A program made the position numbers and the translations under genes. A DNA stretch of 64,000 nt, taken from Candidatus Gastranaerophilales bacterium. GTDB lineage: Bacteria > Cyanobacteriota > Vampirovibrionia > Gastranaerophilales > Gastranaerophilaceae. The notes under the pieces were generated by a model. It was not told the DNA's origin. It was given only the letters and a program-made list of their open reading frames with translations, and made no database searches. The stretch covers positions 1-64,000 of the forward strand of contig CALUVW010000010.1 of NCBI GenBank assembly GCA_944324315.1, read 5' to 3'. Below, in pieces: positions 1 through 7,997 of the stretch (the first letter of the stretch is position 1; each line of letters opens with the position of its first letter).

Positions 1-5
1 CCCCG

Positions 6-27
6 ACCCTCCCTAATAAGGGAGGGT
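6..27. repeat. GC-rich palindrome inside a prepilin leader
   Basis: Nine-bp perfect inverted repeat ACCCTCCCT / AGGGAGGGT around an AATA loop. Related sequences containing CCCTAATAAGGG-like cores lie in the leaders of the prepilins at 4737-5531 (5541-5558 and 5464-5492) and 16176-16901 (16861-16878). It is read in frame as PSLIREGG. Confidence 0.7.
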
Positions 28-30
28 GGT

Positions 31-705
31 ATGCTTATAGACACCTCTGGGAATATTCGTCGACCCGCTTTTACTCTCGCGGAAGTTTTAATTACACTTG
101 GTATAATCGGAGTGGTTGCGGCGATGACTATGCCATCACTAATAGAACAGCACCGCAAATCAGAATACATAACAAGATTAAAAAGATTTTATACAACAAT
201 GCAACAGGCAGTATTGCTTTACAATTATCACACAGGAGAAACTTCCGGAAACTGGGATAATCCTGAATCTTCATACGAAAGCATACATCAATTTTGGGAC
301 AAACACTTTACTCCTTATTTTACAAGTGTACTTAAAATAGAAAAACATCAAAGCTATGGAGAATACGCAAGCGAAGGAGCAAAAATTTCTTTTACTGATG
401 GCTCTTGCGTAATTATAAATAATACAAATCTCGCATACGATGTAAATTGTGATAAAGGCAAAAATGCTTATGGAACAGACATATACTCTTTTTCATTAGA
501 TAAGGGAAACTTTGGTCCATACAAATATATTTGGGATATAAATGGTACTATCAAACCACCTGAAGGAGAAGAAGAGTTTTCAAGAGATTTGAACGACAGA
601 AAAAATGTTCAAAGACTGTGCAAAACAGAACCAATGTTTTGTGCTCAACTTCTGTTAATGGATGGCTGGCAATATAAAAATGATTATCCGCATAGAATTA
701 GATAA
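31..705 (+). CDS. Prepilin-like protein (N-terminal methylation motif), probably 5'-incomplete
   Basis: The protein has the type IV pilin/type II secretion pseudopilin signature: Arg-Arg-Pro-Ala, then FTLAEVLITLG and a hydrophobic helix, with the conserved Glu at +5 of the predicted cleavage before Phe. Such proteins are cut and N-methylated by a prepilin peptidase and assembled into an envelope filament or pseudopilus. The rest is a variable globular domain ending in an aromatic DGWQYKNDYP-type tail. The frame stays open from the ATG back to base 1 and reads through a palindromic repeat as PSLIREGG, as in the prepilin at 4737-5531. The real start may therefore lie left of the window. There are no neighbouring pilus-assembly genes. 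Confidence 0.8.
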   Translation: MLIDTSGNIRRPAFTLAEVLITLGIIGVVAAMTMPSLIEQHRKSEYITRLKRFYTTMQQAVLLYNYHTGETSGNWDNPESSYESIHQFWDKHFTPYFTSVLKIEKHQSYGEYASEGAKISFTDGSCVIINNTNLAYDVNCDKGKNAYGTDIYSFSLDKGNFGPYKYIWDINGTIKPPEGEEEFSRDLNDRKNVQRLCKTEPMFCAQLLLMDGWQYKNDYPHRIR

Positions 706-706
706 A

Positions 707-799
707 TCTTATACAAGCCAATATGCATGGATGAAATGTACCGGACTAATACAACATTACAGCTGAAAAATTCCTGAAGATTATCCTGTAAAATTCTGA
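707..799 (+). pseudogene. Remnant of a prepilin C-terminus
   Basis: In the frame starting at 704, the bases read as a short Cys-containing segment followed by TGA, then KIPEDYPV and a stop. This matches the C-terminal pattern of the neighbouring prepilin (GWQYKNDYP), with the expected Trp codon TGG apparently changed to TGA. It lies one base out of frame with the intact gene that ends at 705, so it looks like the tail of a second, lost prepilin copy. Only the short motif supports this. Confidence 0.45.
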
Positions 800-852
800 T
801 TTTAAATAATTTGATAAAATATTAAAATTGAAATACGAAACAATTATAAGCC

Positions 853-3366
853 TTACAAACTAGATCGTTCAACTTCTTCTTTTGTTGAAACTTCTATAAT
901 GTCTCCGACTTCAATATCGTTCCATTTGCTGAAAGAAATACCGCATTCAAACCCTTGAGCAACTTCTTTCACATCATCTTTAAATCGTTTAAGCTGGTCA
1001 ATTGCTCCGCGGAATATTTCTTTACCGTCACGAATTAATACAGCATCTTTACTTCTCACAATCTTGCCTTCCGTTACATAGCAGCCGGCAATTCTTGTCG
1101 TCTTACCTATTGTGAATACCTGACGAACTTCAGCTTTACCAAGTTCAACTTCCTTAATTTCTGGCTCAAGAAGAGAAAGCATAGTTTTTTCGATATCTTC
1201 AAGAATTTGATAAATAATATCGTATTTCTTAATCGTAACACCTTCTTTTTCAGCTGCAGCAAGAGCATTAGAATCCTCTTTAACCGTAAAGCCCAAAATC
1301 AAAGCATTTGAAGCGGAAGCAAGCATTACATCGGCTTCTGAAATATCACCAACACCAACGTGAATAATTTTCGTTTTGATTTCTTTTGAATCTAATTGCG
1401 CAATAGCCTGCGATACAGCCTCTGCCGAACCGTTTGTATTAGCTTTAATAATCAAGTTTAACTGAGGAATATCATCATCTCCTGCAACGGCTTCACGTCT
1501 TACATGAGCCGGCAGCATAGCATCAAGGCGCTTGTTGCGTTCTTTTTCTTTGCGCTCTTCAACAATTGTTTTCATTTCTTTTTCGTTTTTAACAACTTCA
1601 AAATAATCACCGGCCTGAGGGACTTCTGTCAAACCTAAAATTTCAACAGGAGTCGACGGTTCAGCTTTTTGTATTCTTTCACCGCTATCAGAAAGCAACG
1701 CCCTTACACGCCCGCAAGCTGTTCCCACAACTATACAGTTGCCGACACGCAGTGTCCCGTTTTGAACAAGTAATGTTGCAACAGGACCTTTACCTTTATC
1801 AAGATTAGCTTCTATTACAACCCCTGATGCCTCAGCCTTTGGATTTGCTTTTAAATCCTGAATATCCGCAACTAATAAGATATATTCCAACAACTCATCA
1901 ATACCTGTTCCCTGCAAAGCTGAAACTTTAACGACAATTGTATCACCGCCCCATTCTTCCGGAACAAGACCGTGTTCTGTCAACTGCTGCAAAATTCTAT
2001 CAGGATTTGCATCCGGTTTGTCAATCTTATTCACTGCAACGATAATAGGCACATCGGCAGCTTTTGCGTGATTAATAGCTTCAATTGTCTGCGGCATAAT
2101 ACCATCATCAGCAGCTACAACAAGAATTGCTATATCTGTAGCCTTTGCACCTCTTGCCCTCATTTCAGTAAATGCTTCGTGACCCGGAGTATCCACAAAT
2201 ACAATTTTCTTTTCCTTGTTATTATCAAGATAAACTGTATAAGCACCGATTGACTGTGTAATACCGCCGACTTCAGTTGCAACAATTTTGTGTTTTGAGG
2301 CTCTGATACTATCTAACAGAGTTGTTTTACCGTGATCTACGTGTCCCATAATACTTACAACAGGAGCGCGCTTTTTCAATAATTTTTTGTCAACTTCTGT
2401 AAGTTTTTTAACTTTTTCTTCTTTTTCAAGTTCTTCTTCCATATAGGCGTCTAAATCTTCGTCAAGAACTTCCAAATTATATTCTGCACAGACTTTTTTA
2501 ATAACATCAACGTCTATAAGCTGGTTAACAGTTGCCATAATTCCCTGAAACATCAAGAATTTAACAATTTCTGCAGGTGTTTTTTGAATTTTTTCAGCGA
2601 GTTCGCTGATTGTCATAGCTCTATTTACAACAATTTGTGTAACTTCTTTTACATCTTCTTCTTTGTGTACTTTTTTCTTATGTTTTTGTGCAGCTGCTTT
2701 TTCTAAAGAAATTCTCTCTTGTTCTTCTTTTTTGGAATTAAAATCTTTACCTTTTTTCCTTGAATCACTGCCGGAATGTTTTCTCCCATGACCTTTATTT
2801 TCATAAATATCCTGAGATATTATTGTTCTTTGTATAGGTTTTCTTTCTCCGGAAGGTTTTTCAAAGGGTTTCTTTGCAGGCGGTGTTGTTCCGTCTTTTT
2901 TTGCAGGGAAAGGTCTTTGACCTTTTTCTCCTCTGGCAGGTCTTTCAGAACGCGTAGGGAATTTTTTATTTTCTGTTGTTTTTTCAGCAGCCGGTCTTTG
3001 CGGAGCACGTCTGACTATTTCCAAACGATTTTGAGGTTTTGTTTTTACAACTTCAACTTTAGGAACAACTGATTTCTGAGCCGGTTGTGATTGTTTTTCC
3101 TTATCTTCAGTTTCCGCAGTTTTTTCCTCCTTGACTTCCGGTTCTGCAGTTTTAGCCTTTTTAACAACAAAAGCTTTTGGTTTTTTAGGTTCTTTAACAC
3201 CGCCTGAGGCGATAAATTCTTTTAATCTTGACACCTGATCCAACGTAACTGTACTGGAATGAGTTTTGCCTGTTATTGAAATCTGGGCAAATTTTTCTAT
3301 AACTTCTTTACTCGTAAGCCCGAGTTCTTTTGCTAATTCATTTATCCTTATTGTATCAAAACTCAT
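853..3366 (-). CDS. infB: Translation initiation factor IF-2
   Basis: IF-2 is the GTPase that brings fMet-tRNA to the 30S subunit and promotes subunit joining. Order of parts: an N-terminal IF2_N helical domain (about residues 1-50), a Lys/Pro-rich disordered stretch (55-245), a second IF2_N domain (250-300), then the G domain with GHVDHGKTT at 341-349, DTPGH at 392-396 and NKID at 446-449, followed by beta-barrel and C-terminal tRNA-binding domains. Its 837 residues are normal for a bacterium with a long linker. The ATG overlaps the end of ylxR by 11 bp and has AAAGGA upstream, so it is probably cotranscribed with prfA and ylxR. The usual upstream partner nusA is not here. Confidence 0.98.
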   Translation of the reverse strand: MSFDTIRINELAKELGLTSKEVIEKFAQISITGKTHSSTVTLDQVSRLKEFIASGGVKEPKKPKAFVVKKAKTAEPEVKEEKTAETEDKEKQSQPAQKSVVPKVEVVKTKPQNRLEIVRRAPQRPAAEKTTENKKFPTRSERPARGEKGQRPFPAKKDGTTPPAKKPFEKPSGERKPIQRTIISQDIYENKGHGRKHSGSDSRKKGKDFNSKKEEQERISLEKAAAQKHKKKVHKEEDVKEVTQIVVNRAMTISELAEKIQKTPAEIVKFLMFQGIMATVNQLIDVDVIKKVCAEYNLEVLDEDLDAYMEEELEKEEKVKKLTEVDKKLLKKRAPVVSIMGHVDHGKTTLLDSIRASKHKIVATEVGGITQSIGAYTVYLDNNKEKKIVFVDTPGHEAFTEMRARGAKATDIAILVVAADDGIMPQTIEAINHAKAADVPIIVAVNKIDKPDANPDRILQQLTEHGLVPEEWGGDTIVVKVSALQGTGIDELLEYILLVADIQDLKANPKAEASGVVIEANLDKGKGPVATLLVQNGTLRVGNCIVVGTACGRVRALLSDSGERIQKAEPSTPVEILGLTEVPQAGDYFEVVKNEKEMKTIVEERKEKERNKRLDAMLPAHVRREAVAGDDDIPQLNLIIKANTNGSAEAVSQAIAQLDSKEIKTKIIHVGVGDISEADVMLASASNALILGFTVKEDSNALAAAEKEGVTIKKYDIIYQILEDIEKTMLSLLEPEIKEVELGKAEVRQVFTIGKTTRIAGCYVTEGKIVRSKDAVLIRDGKEIFRGAIDQLKRFKDDVKEVAQGFECGISFSKWNDIEVGDIIEVSTKEEVERSSL

Positions 3367-3601
3367 TTATTAATTTTCCTTTCAAATCTTCCGGTACAGA
3401 AGCTTTCAGAGCTTTTGCAATTTTATTTTTTTTAAAAGCAGCTTCTATACACGAATTATTATAGCAGAGATATACCGATCTGCCAAATATTTTATTACTG
3501 TGGTTGATAACTATGCTGCCGTCTGTGTTTTGCTTTGTTATTTTTATTAATTCTTCTCTATTTTTAATTTTTCCGCATCCGGCACATTTTCTATCAACCA
3601 C
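3356..3601 (-). CDS. ylxR: YlxR family RNA-binding protein (DUF448)
   Basis: Small basic protein of 81 residues with the family signature RKCAGCGKIKNREEL near the start and an R-SVYLC-N-CI segment in the middle. YlxR proteins are small nucleic-acid-binding proteins usually encoded between nusA and infB; a role in RNA processing is reported in some bacteria. The start is GTG, sharing its first base with the TAG stop of prfA (TAGTG), which implies translational coupling. It overlaps infB by 11 bp. Family call is firm; exact function is not. Confidence 0.92.
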   Translation of the reverse strand: MVDRKCAGCGKIKNREELIKITKQNTDGSIVINHSNKIFGRSVYLCYNNSCIEAAFKKNKIAKALKASVPEDLKGKLINEF

Positions 3602-4683
3602 TAATTTACCTCGGCTAACTTTTCCAATTTCAACTTCTGGTCGTGCTCCATAAGCAGATTGATTAATTCATCCAAATCACCATCAATGACTGTATTTACA
3701 TTGAGATTGTGATTTATTCTGTGGTCTGTCAAACGACCTTGAGGGAAATTATAAGTTCTAATACGTTCGCTTCGGTCACCCGTACCAACTTGGGAACGAC
3801 GGAGATCTGTAATTTCCTGCATCTGCTTTTGTACTTCCATATCATAAAGTTTAGCCTTCAATATTTGAAGTGCACGCTCTTTGTTTTGAAGCTGAGAACG
3901 TTCTTCAGTACAGAAAATCATAATTCCTGTCGGTTTATGGAACACTCTTGCGGCAGTTTCAACTTTATTAACGTTTTGCCCGCCTGCACCGCCTGATCGT
4001 GCTGTAGAAATTTCAACGTCGTTCATATTCAGTTCAACTTCAACATCATCAACTTCCGGCATTACAGCAACGGTTGCGGTTGAAGTATGAACTCGGCCTT
4101 GGGATTCCGTTGCAGGAACTCTTTGAACTCTGTGAACGCCTGATTCGTATTTCAATTGCGAATATACTGCATCCCCTTTTATTGAAATGATAATTTCAGA
4201 AACACCGCCGGCTTCGCATTCGGTTTTACTTAACACTTGAGTCTGCCAGCCTTTTTTATCTGCATAGCGCATATACATTCTTGCTAAATCGCCTGCAAAA
4301 ATATTAGCTTCGTCCCCGCCTGCACCGCCTCTGATTTCAAGCATAATATCTTTATCATCCATCGGATCCCGCGGAAGTAATAAAACTTTCATTTTTTGTT
4401 CGTATTCGGGCAGTTTAGCCTCATTGCTTTCAATTTCAGCCTTAAGGAAGCTTTTCATTTCCTCATCTTTTTCTTCATACATCATCTGCTTGGCTTCTTC
4501 TATTGCATCGACAGCCTTTTTCCACTCGTAATAAAGATTAACAGTCTCTTCCATAGATTTTCTTTGTTTTGAAAGATCCCTAAATTTTTTATAATCGTGG
4601 ATTACAGCCGGATCTGAGAGGGTAACGCCAAGTTCATTATATTTCTTCTCTATCTGGAGAATTTTGTCTAACATATCTTTCAT
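3601..4683 (-). CDS. prfA: Peptide chain release factor 1
   Basis: Class I release factor that reads UAA and UAG and triggers peptide release at the ribosomal peptidyl-transferase centre. The tripeptide anticodon is PAT (190-192), the RF1 form, and the catalytic GGQ lies at 234-236 within [15 protein letters not shown]. Length 360 is standard. It is first in a tight prfA-ylxR-infB run. RF1-type decoding fits the many TAG stops seen in the window (ahcY, speD, era). Confidence 0.98.
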   Translation of the reverse strand: MKDMLDKILQIEKKYNELGVTLSDPAVIHDYKKFRDLSKQRKSMEETVNLYYEWKKAVDAIEEAKQMMYEEKDEEMKSFLKAEIESNEAKLPEYEQKMKVLLLPRDPMDDKDIMLEIRGGAGGDEANIFAGDLARMYMRYADKKGWQTQVLSKTECEAGGVSEIIISIKGDAVYSQLKYESGVHRVQRVPATESQGRVHTSTATVAVMPEVDDVEVELNMNDVEISTARSGGAGGQNVNKVETAARVFHKPTGIMIFCTEERSQLQNKERALQILKAKLYDMEVQKQMQEITDLRRSQVGTGDRSERIRTYNFPQGRLTDHRINHNLNVNTVIDGDLDELINLLMEHDQKLKLEKLAEVN

Positions 4684-4736
4684 AACTTAAGTATATCAAG
4701 AAAAAAAATTTTTTCAAACTGATATAATCATTATAT

Positions 4737-5531
4737 CTATGGCAGACATTCCCAATACGTTTTTGAATCATCATCAGGACACTTATTTGCTAGCGCAAAA
4801 ACTGTGCAACCCCAACCGTTTCTGGCATCTGTTGAATTTATAGAACAATATCTTTCCTGCGCCGAAAGATTCAAGTAACCGTGAACTTTATCCATACCCA
4901 ACGGGAATAACCGCTTTGAATCAGCATCTATACCAAAATAAAAAATATCATTTCCTAATGCATTCGGTTTTTTATAAGGTCCATTTACATCAATACTGAC
5001 CCATAATGAGCCACAATTATACAATCCTCCTACAGATGTCCCATCAGCTGCCATTAACTGAGGTTTTTGAGGACAACCGACATCTGCCTCCTGTTTTTTA
5101 CTGTATGTTTTTATACCACCCAGGGAATTATAAAGTTTATCCATAGCATACTGATCATTTTCATTCAAGTTTTTGACAACATTATATTTTTCCCATAACT
5201 TTTTATAAAATTCGGAATTATCTCCTACAACGCCACCACCTGTTATATCAGAAATTAATTCAGGCTCTGCATAGATCATAGCTTGCATTAAAGAAGAATA
5301 AGTTTTTTTAAATGCAGTTTCCAACGCCTTATGCTGGAACTTTGCAATAATTGTCGGCATCGTCATCACAGCAACAACGCCGATTATGCCAAGAGTAATT
5401 AGAACTTCTGCTAAAGTAAAAGCGGCTTTGCATTTTCTTCTGAGTAAAGAGATATTATCTGATTTCCCATCCCTTATCAGGGAGGGGGTAGGGGTGGGTA
5501 TTAATTTAGTTACTTTGAAATCGCTACACAT
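4737..5531 (-). CDS. Prepilin-like protein, poly-G leader locus C
   Basis: FTLAEVLITLG prepilin helix preceded by RRKCKAA, then a secreted globular domain with several Cys. As drawn from ATG 5531 the leader is 37 residues and includes a translated palindromic repeat (IPTPTPSLIRDGK). However, the frame is open far upstream, without a stop, to the G10 tract at 5737-5746. One extra G would join it to the ORF starting at 5776, giving a 119-residue leader. AAGGA seven bases before ATG 5531 could allow independent initiation, but that SD lies within repeat-derived sequence. The true start is therefore uncertain. Role in a pilus or pseudopilus is inferred from the motif. Confidence 0.8.
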   Translation of the reverse strand: MCSDFKVTKLIPTPTPSLIRDGKSDNISLLRRKCKAAFTLAEVLITLGIIGVVAVMTMPTIIAKFQHKALETAFKKTYSSLMQAMIYAEPELISDITGGGVVGDNSEFYKKLWEKYNVVKNLNENDQYAMDKLYNSLGGIKTYSKKQEADVGCPQKPQLMAADGTSVGGLYNCGSLWVSIDVNGPYKKPNALGNDIFYFGIDADSKRLFPLGMDKVHGYLNLSAQERYCSINSTDARNGWGCTVFALANKCPDDDSKTYWECLP

Positions 5532-5652
5532 CCTCTTATCCTTCCCTAATAAGGGAAGAAAGATTGGAGTTAACAGTATACAATCATATCTTCTACTACC
5601 TTCTAAATTTGCTTTGCTTCTATGCCTATTTACATCTTTGCATCTAAATACG

Positions 5653-5679
5653 AGATCCTGAAATAAATTCAGGATGACG
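5653..5679. repeat. Palindromic repeat in the locus C leader
   Basis: ATCCTGAA and TTCAGGAT flank a five-base loop and are followed by GACGT. The same sequence sits in the locus B leader at 16976-17001. Variants of the same fold occur at 8434-8454, 8959-8979, 26814-26834, 27651-27672 and 27684-27709. In the 11-G frame it would be translated as VILNLFQDL. Confidence 0.75.
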
Positions 5680-5722
5680 TAAATAGCTTGACCTCTTGAT
5701 CTCCGGGCTTCCTGACCTCCGA

Positions 5723-5776
5723 TTAGCCGAAAATCGCCCCCCCCCCGAGTCGCTTAGTAAATCTTAATGTTTTCAT
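5723..5776 (-). CDS. Short poly-G leader ORF of prepilin locus C
   Basis: Starts at ATG 5776 behind AAGGAG with five-base spacing and encodes MKTLRFTKRLGGGAIFG, then TAA. Codons 11-13 plus one base are ten G. Its N-terminus matches the leaders at loci B and D. With 11 G the reading frame continues through 5531 into the prepilin with no stop codon, so this is probably the true 5' end of the prepilin gene in its ON or frameshifted form. Confidence 0.65.
   Translation of the reverse strand: MKTLRFTKRLGGGAIFG
5737..5746. repeat. G10 homopolymer tract (locus C)
   Basis: Ten C on the plus strand, ten G on the coding strand, in an AT-rich genome. The tract begins at codon 11 of the SD-preceded short ORF. 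Candidate slippage or frameshift site controlling the prepilin ending at 4737. Confidence 0.75.
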
Positions 5777-5903
5777 AAAATCTCCTTCCATTCCGATATT
5801 GTTTATTATTACAATAAGCTAAATTATAGCATAGTTCTATTACCTTTTATAAATTGTTAATTTGTCGTTACAAAAAAATTTTAATAAATTAAAATACACA
5901 TTA

Positions 5904-6644
5904 TTACCACCCCCCGCCGTTCCATTTTTCCCTTATATCAGTCCCAGATAGGTGAAGATAATCCATATTATGGTGTCGTAATATCCAAAAACCGCAAGAG
6001 CTACCATTTACCCAAGCTGTTGTATTGGAATCCTGCATACATAATTCCGGGACATCAGTCCAGGAACGCTGATAATAACCCGGTTTTATACGTTCGGGTT
6101 TTAAAATATCAAATGAAAAAATAAATTGATCTTTTCCAAGAATATTAGGACCTTTTTTACTATTTAGATCAAAAATAAAATCTCCCGTTGGATCTCCTAA
6201 TATTATACATTCTCCTGAAACAAGCGAAACAACATTTTTCGAATGTACATAACCGGTGGTTAAAAAATCCTCGCCTGAAAGCGAATAAGACCTTTCAGGC
6301 CAACAATTTATATCATTAGATTTCATATCAAAAAATGATCTATTGAGTTTAAAGTAATTTTTTATCATTACATTATAAATAGAGGTAGCATCTGAATTTG
6401 ATCTGTTTAATTGTCCGCTGTCGTCTTTAGTTATAGAAGCTCCTGCCCAGTTTTCAAATGTTCCATGTTCATTCTGTGTCATACGATAGGCATTTTCTAA
6501 CAAGGAATAGACGCGCAAATAAGCTGTTGTCCATTGACGCTCCTGATATCGTGCAATTAACACAGGTAGAGTCATTGCTGCTACTACGCCGATTATACCC
6601 AGCGTGATTAAGACTTCTGCAAGAGTGAAACCTTTTTTTAACAT
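5904..6644 (-). CDS. Prepilin-like protein, poly-G leader locus D
   Basis: Canonical prepilin start MLKKG followed by FTLAEVLITLG, with the preferred Gly at -1. I chose ATG 6644 because AAGGA lies seven bases upstream. The frame is also open further 5' (GTG at 6674 and beyond, to the G10 tract at 6739-6748). The globular domain carries a Cys pair and a C-terminal NMDYL motif shared with the prepilin at 57408-58142, so these two form a subgroup distinct from the DGW-DYP-tailed ones. Unlike loci A and B, this one can plausibly be translated without the upstream leader. Confidence 0.85.
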   Translation of the reverse strand: MLKKGFTLAEVLITLGIIGVVAAMTLPVLIARYQERQWTTAYLRVYSLLENAYRMTQNEHGTFENWAGASITKDDSGQLNRSNSDATSIYNVMIKNYFKLNRSFFDMKSNDINCWPERSYSLSGEDFLTTGYVHSKNVVSLVSGECIILGDPTGDFIFDLNSKKGPNILGKDQFIFSFDILKPERIKPGYYQRSWTDVPELCMQDSNTTAWVNGSSCGFWILRHHNMDYLHLSGTDIREKWNGGGW

Positions 6645-6730
6645 TATATTTTCCTTATAATAGTGATTAACCACATCACTATTATAACATATTCTAAATT
6701 TAGAACAAGCGGAAAAATTTCTAAATAGGC

Positions 6731-6778
6731 TTAGAACGCCCCCCCCCCGAGATACTTAATAAAGCTTAATGTTTCCAT
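6731..6778 (-). CDS. Short poly-G leader ORF of prepilin locus D
   Basis: ATG 6778 with GTGAGG upstream encodes METLSFIKYLGGGAF, then TAA. The G10 tract again begins at codon 11. One extra G gives an open frame through 6674 and 6644 into the prepilin, with a leader of about 50 residues before the FTLAEV cleavage site. Confidence 0.65.
   Translation of the reverse strand: METLSFIKYLGGGAF
6739..6748. repeat. G10 homopolymer tract (locus D)
   Basis: Ten G on the coding strand, same codon position and same frame offset relative to the prepilin as loci A, B and C. Confidence 0.75.
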
Positions 6779-6870
6779 AATTCAACCTCACTTTCAATCC
6801 TTAATTATAATATATATCAATTATAACATACATTTTTAAGAATTTCAATTGCTATACAGAATTTGAATGA

Positions 6871-6898
6871 TTGTAATAGTAATTAAATTCGATATAAT
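6871..6898 (+). promoter_or_regulatory. Sigma-70-type promoter for the DUF475 gene
   Basis: TTGTAA, 16-base spacer, TATAAT. The start codon follows at 6927, behind a good AGGAGA ribosome binding site. Confidence 0.6.
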
Positions 6899-6926
6899 TG
6901 AAAAATAGAAATAGGAGAAATTTATA

Positions 6927-7997
6927 ATGCTAGAATACTTTTTAGGTTCATATTTAATAACGATATTCGGTCTGATTACTGCTTATTTATGGGGCGAACA
7001 TGTCCACATGGGAAGCGGTTTAACCTGTGTTTTTATTGCAGTTGTACTTGGTGTTTTAGAAGTCAGTCTGTCATTTGATAATGCTGTTGTCAATGCGATG
7101 AAACTTGAGAAAATGTCTCATGTCTGGAGGCATAGATTCTTAACTTGGGGTATAATTATCGCCGTTTTCGGTATGAGATTTTTATTCCCGCTGCTTGTTG
7201 TTTCAATATTTGCAAAAATCAGCATGGCAGAAGTTGCAAGAATTGCAGTCAGCGATTCTAACCAGTATGCACATTATTTGCACCAAACCCACGCTCCAAT
7301 TGTCGCTTTTGGCGGAATGTTCCTGATAATGCTCTTTTTAAATTACTTTTTCAATCATGAAAAAGAAGTACATTGGATTAAACCGCTTGAAAACTGGCTT
7401 GCACATCTCGATCATTTAAAAGGTATTGAAGTTGTAATTTCTCTTTTAATGCTGCTTGTTACTCAAAACTTTGTATCAGAAGAATATAAACTGCATGTTA
7501 CGCTTGCTGGAATATGCGGGATTGTAACATATCTTTTAATAGACGGTTTCACTCATTACCTTGAAAAACACGAACAGATGCGACTTGCAGCATGTGCAAC
7601 AACTCCTGCAGGCTGTACAGGGCTTGTAAGTTTTATATATCTTGAACTTATTGATGCATCGTTCTCACTTGACGGTGTTTTAGGAGCTTTTGCGTTAAGT
7701 AAAGATATAATTATTATAACAATAGGTCTTGCAATCGGTGCTATGTTTGTAAGATCATTGACAATTATGCTGGTTGAAAAAAAGACTCTTGCAAAATTTT
7801 TATATCTTGAACATGGTGCACACTGGGCAATAGGGGCTTTAGCCTGTTTAATGCTTGTTTCTACGGTTAAAGAAGTTCCAGAAGTAATAACAGGACTTAT
7901 TGGCTTAGCATTCATAGTTGCGGCGTTTATTTCATCTATTATGCATAATAAAAAAATGGAGCGACTATTAGCTGAACAGGAATCTGAAAATGCTTAA
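6927..7997 (+). CDS. DUF475 / TerC-like integral membrane protein
   Basis: 356 residues with about eight or nine hydrophobic segments. It carries acidic residues inside membrane helices in the repeated pattern LEVSLSFDNAVVNA (about residues 45-58) and ELIDASFSLDGVLGAF (about 240-255). This duplicated Asp/Glu arrangement is typical of the DUF475 branch of the TerC family, thought to move metal ions or protect against metal stress. Substrate is unknown. A consensus-like promoter lies at 6871-6898, and the glycosyltransferase at 7990 overlaps its last eight bases, so the two are probably cotranscribed. Confidence 0.9.
   Translation: MLEYFLGSYLITIFGLITAYLWGEHVHMGSGLTCVFIAVVLGVLEVSLSFDNAVVNAMKLEKMSHVWRHRFLTWGIIIAVFGMRFLFPLLVVSIFAKISMAEVARIAVSDSNQYAHYLHQTHAPIVAFGGMFLIMLFLNYFFNHEKEVHWIKPLENWLAHLDHLKGIEVVISLLMLLVTQNFVSEEYKLHVTLAGICGIVTYLLIDGFTHYLEKHEQMRLAACATTPAGCTGLVSFIYLELIDASFSLDGVLGAFALSKDIIIITIGLAIGAMFVRSLTIMLVEKKTLAKFLYLEHGAHWAIGALACLMLVSTVKEVPEVITGLIGLAFIVAAFISSIMHNKKMERLLAEQESENA

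Noticed and set aside
1972-2253. Plus-strand ORFs inside infB (also 2776-3072)
   Set aside because: Antisense shadows of a strongly conserved gene, with no SD and biased composition.
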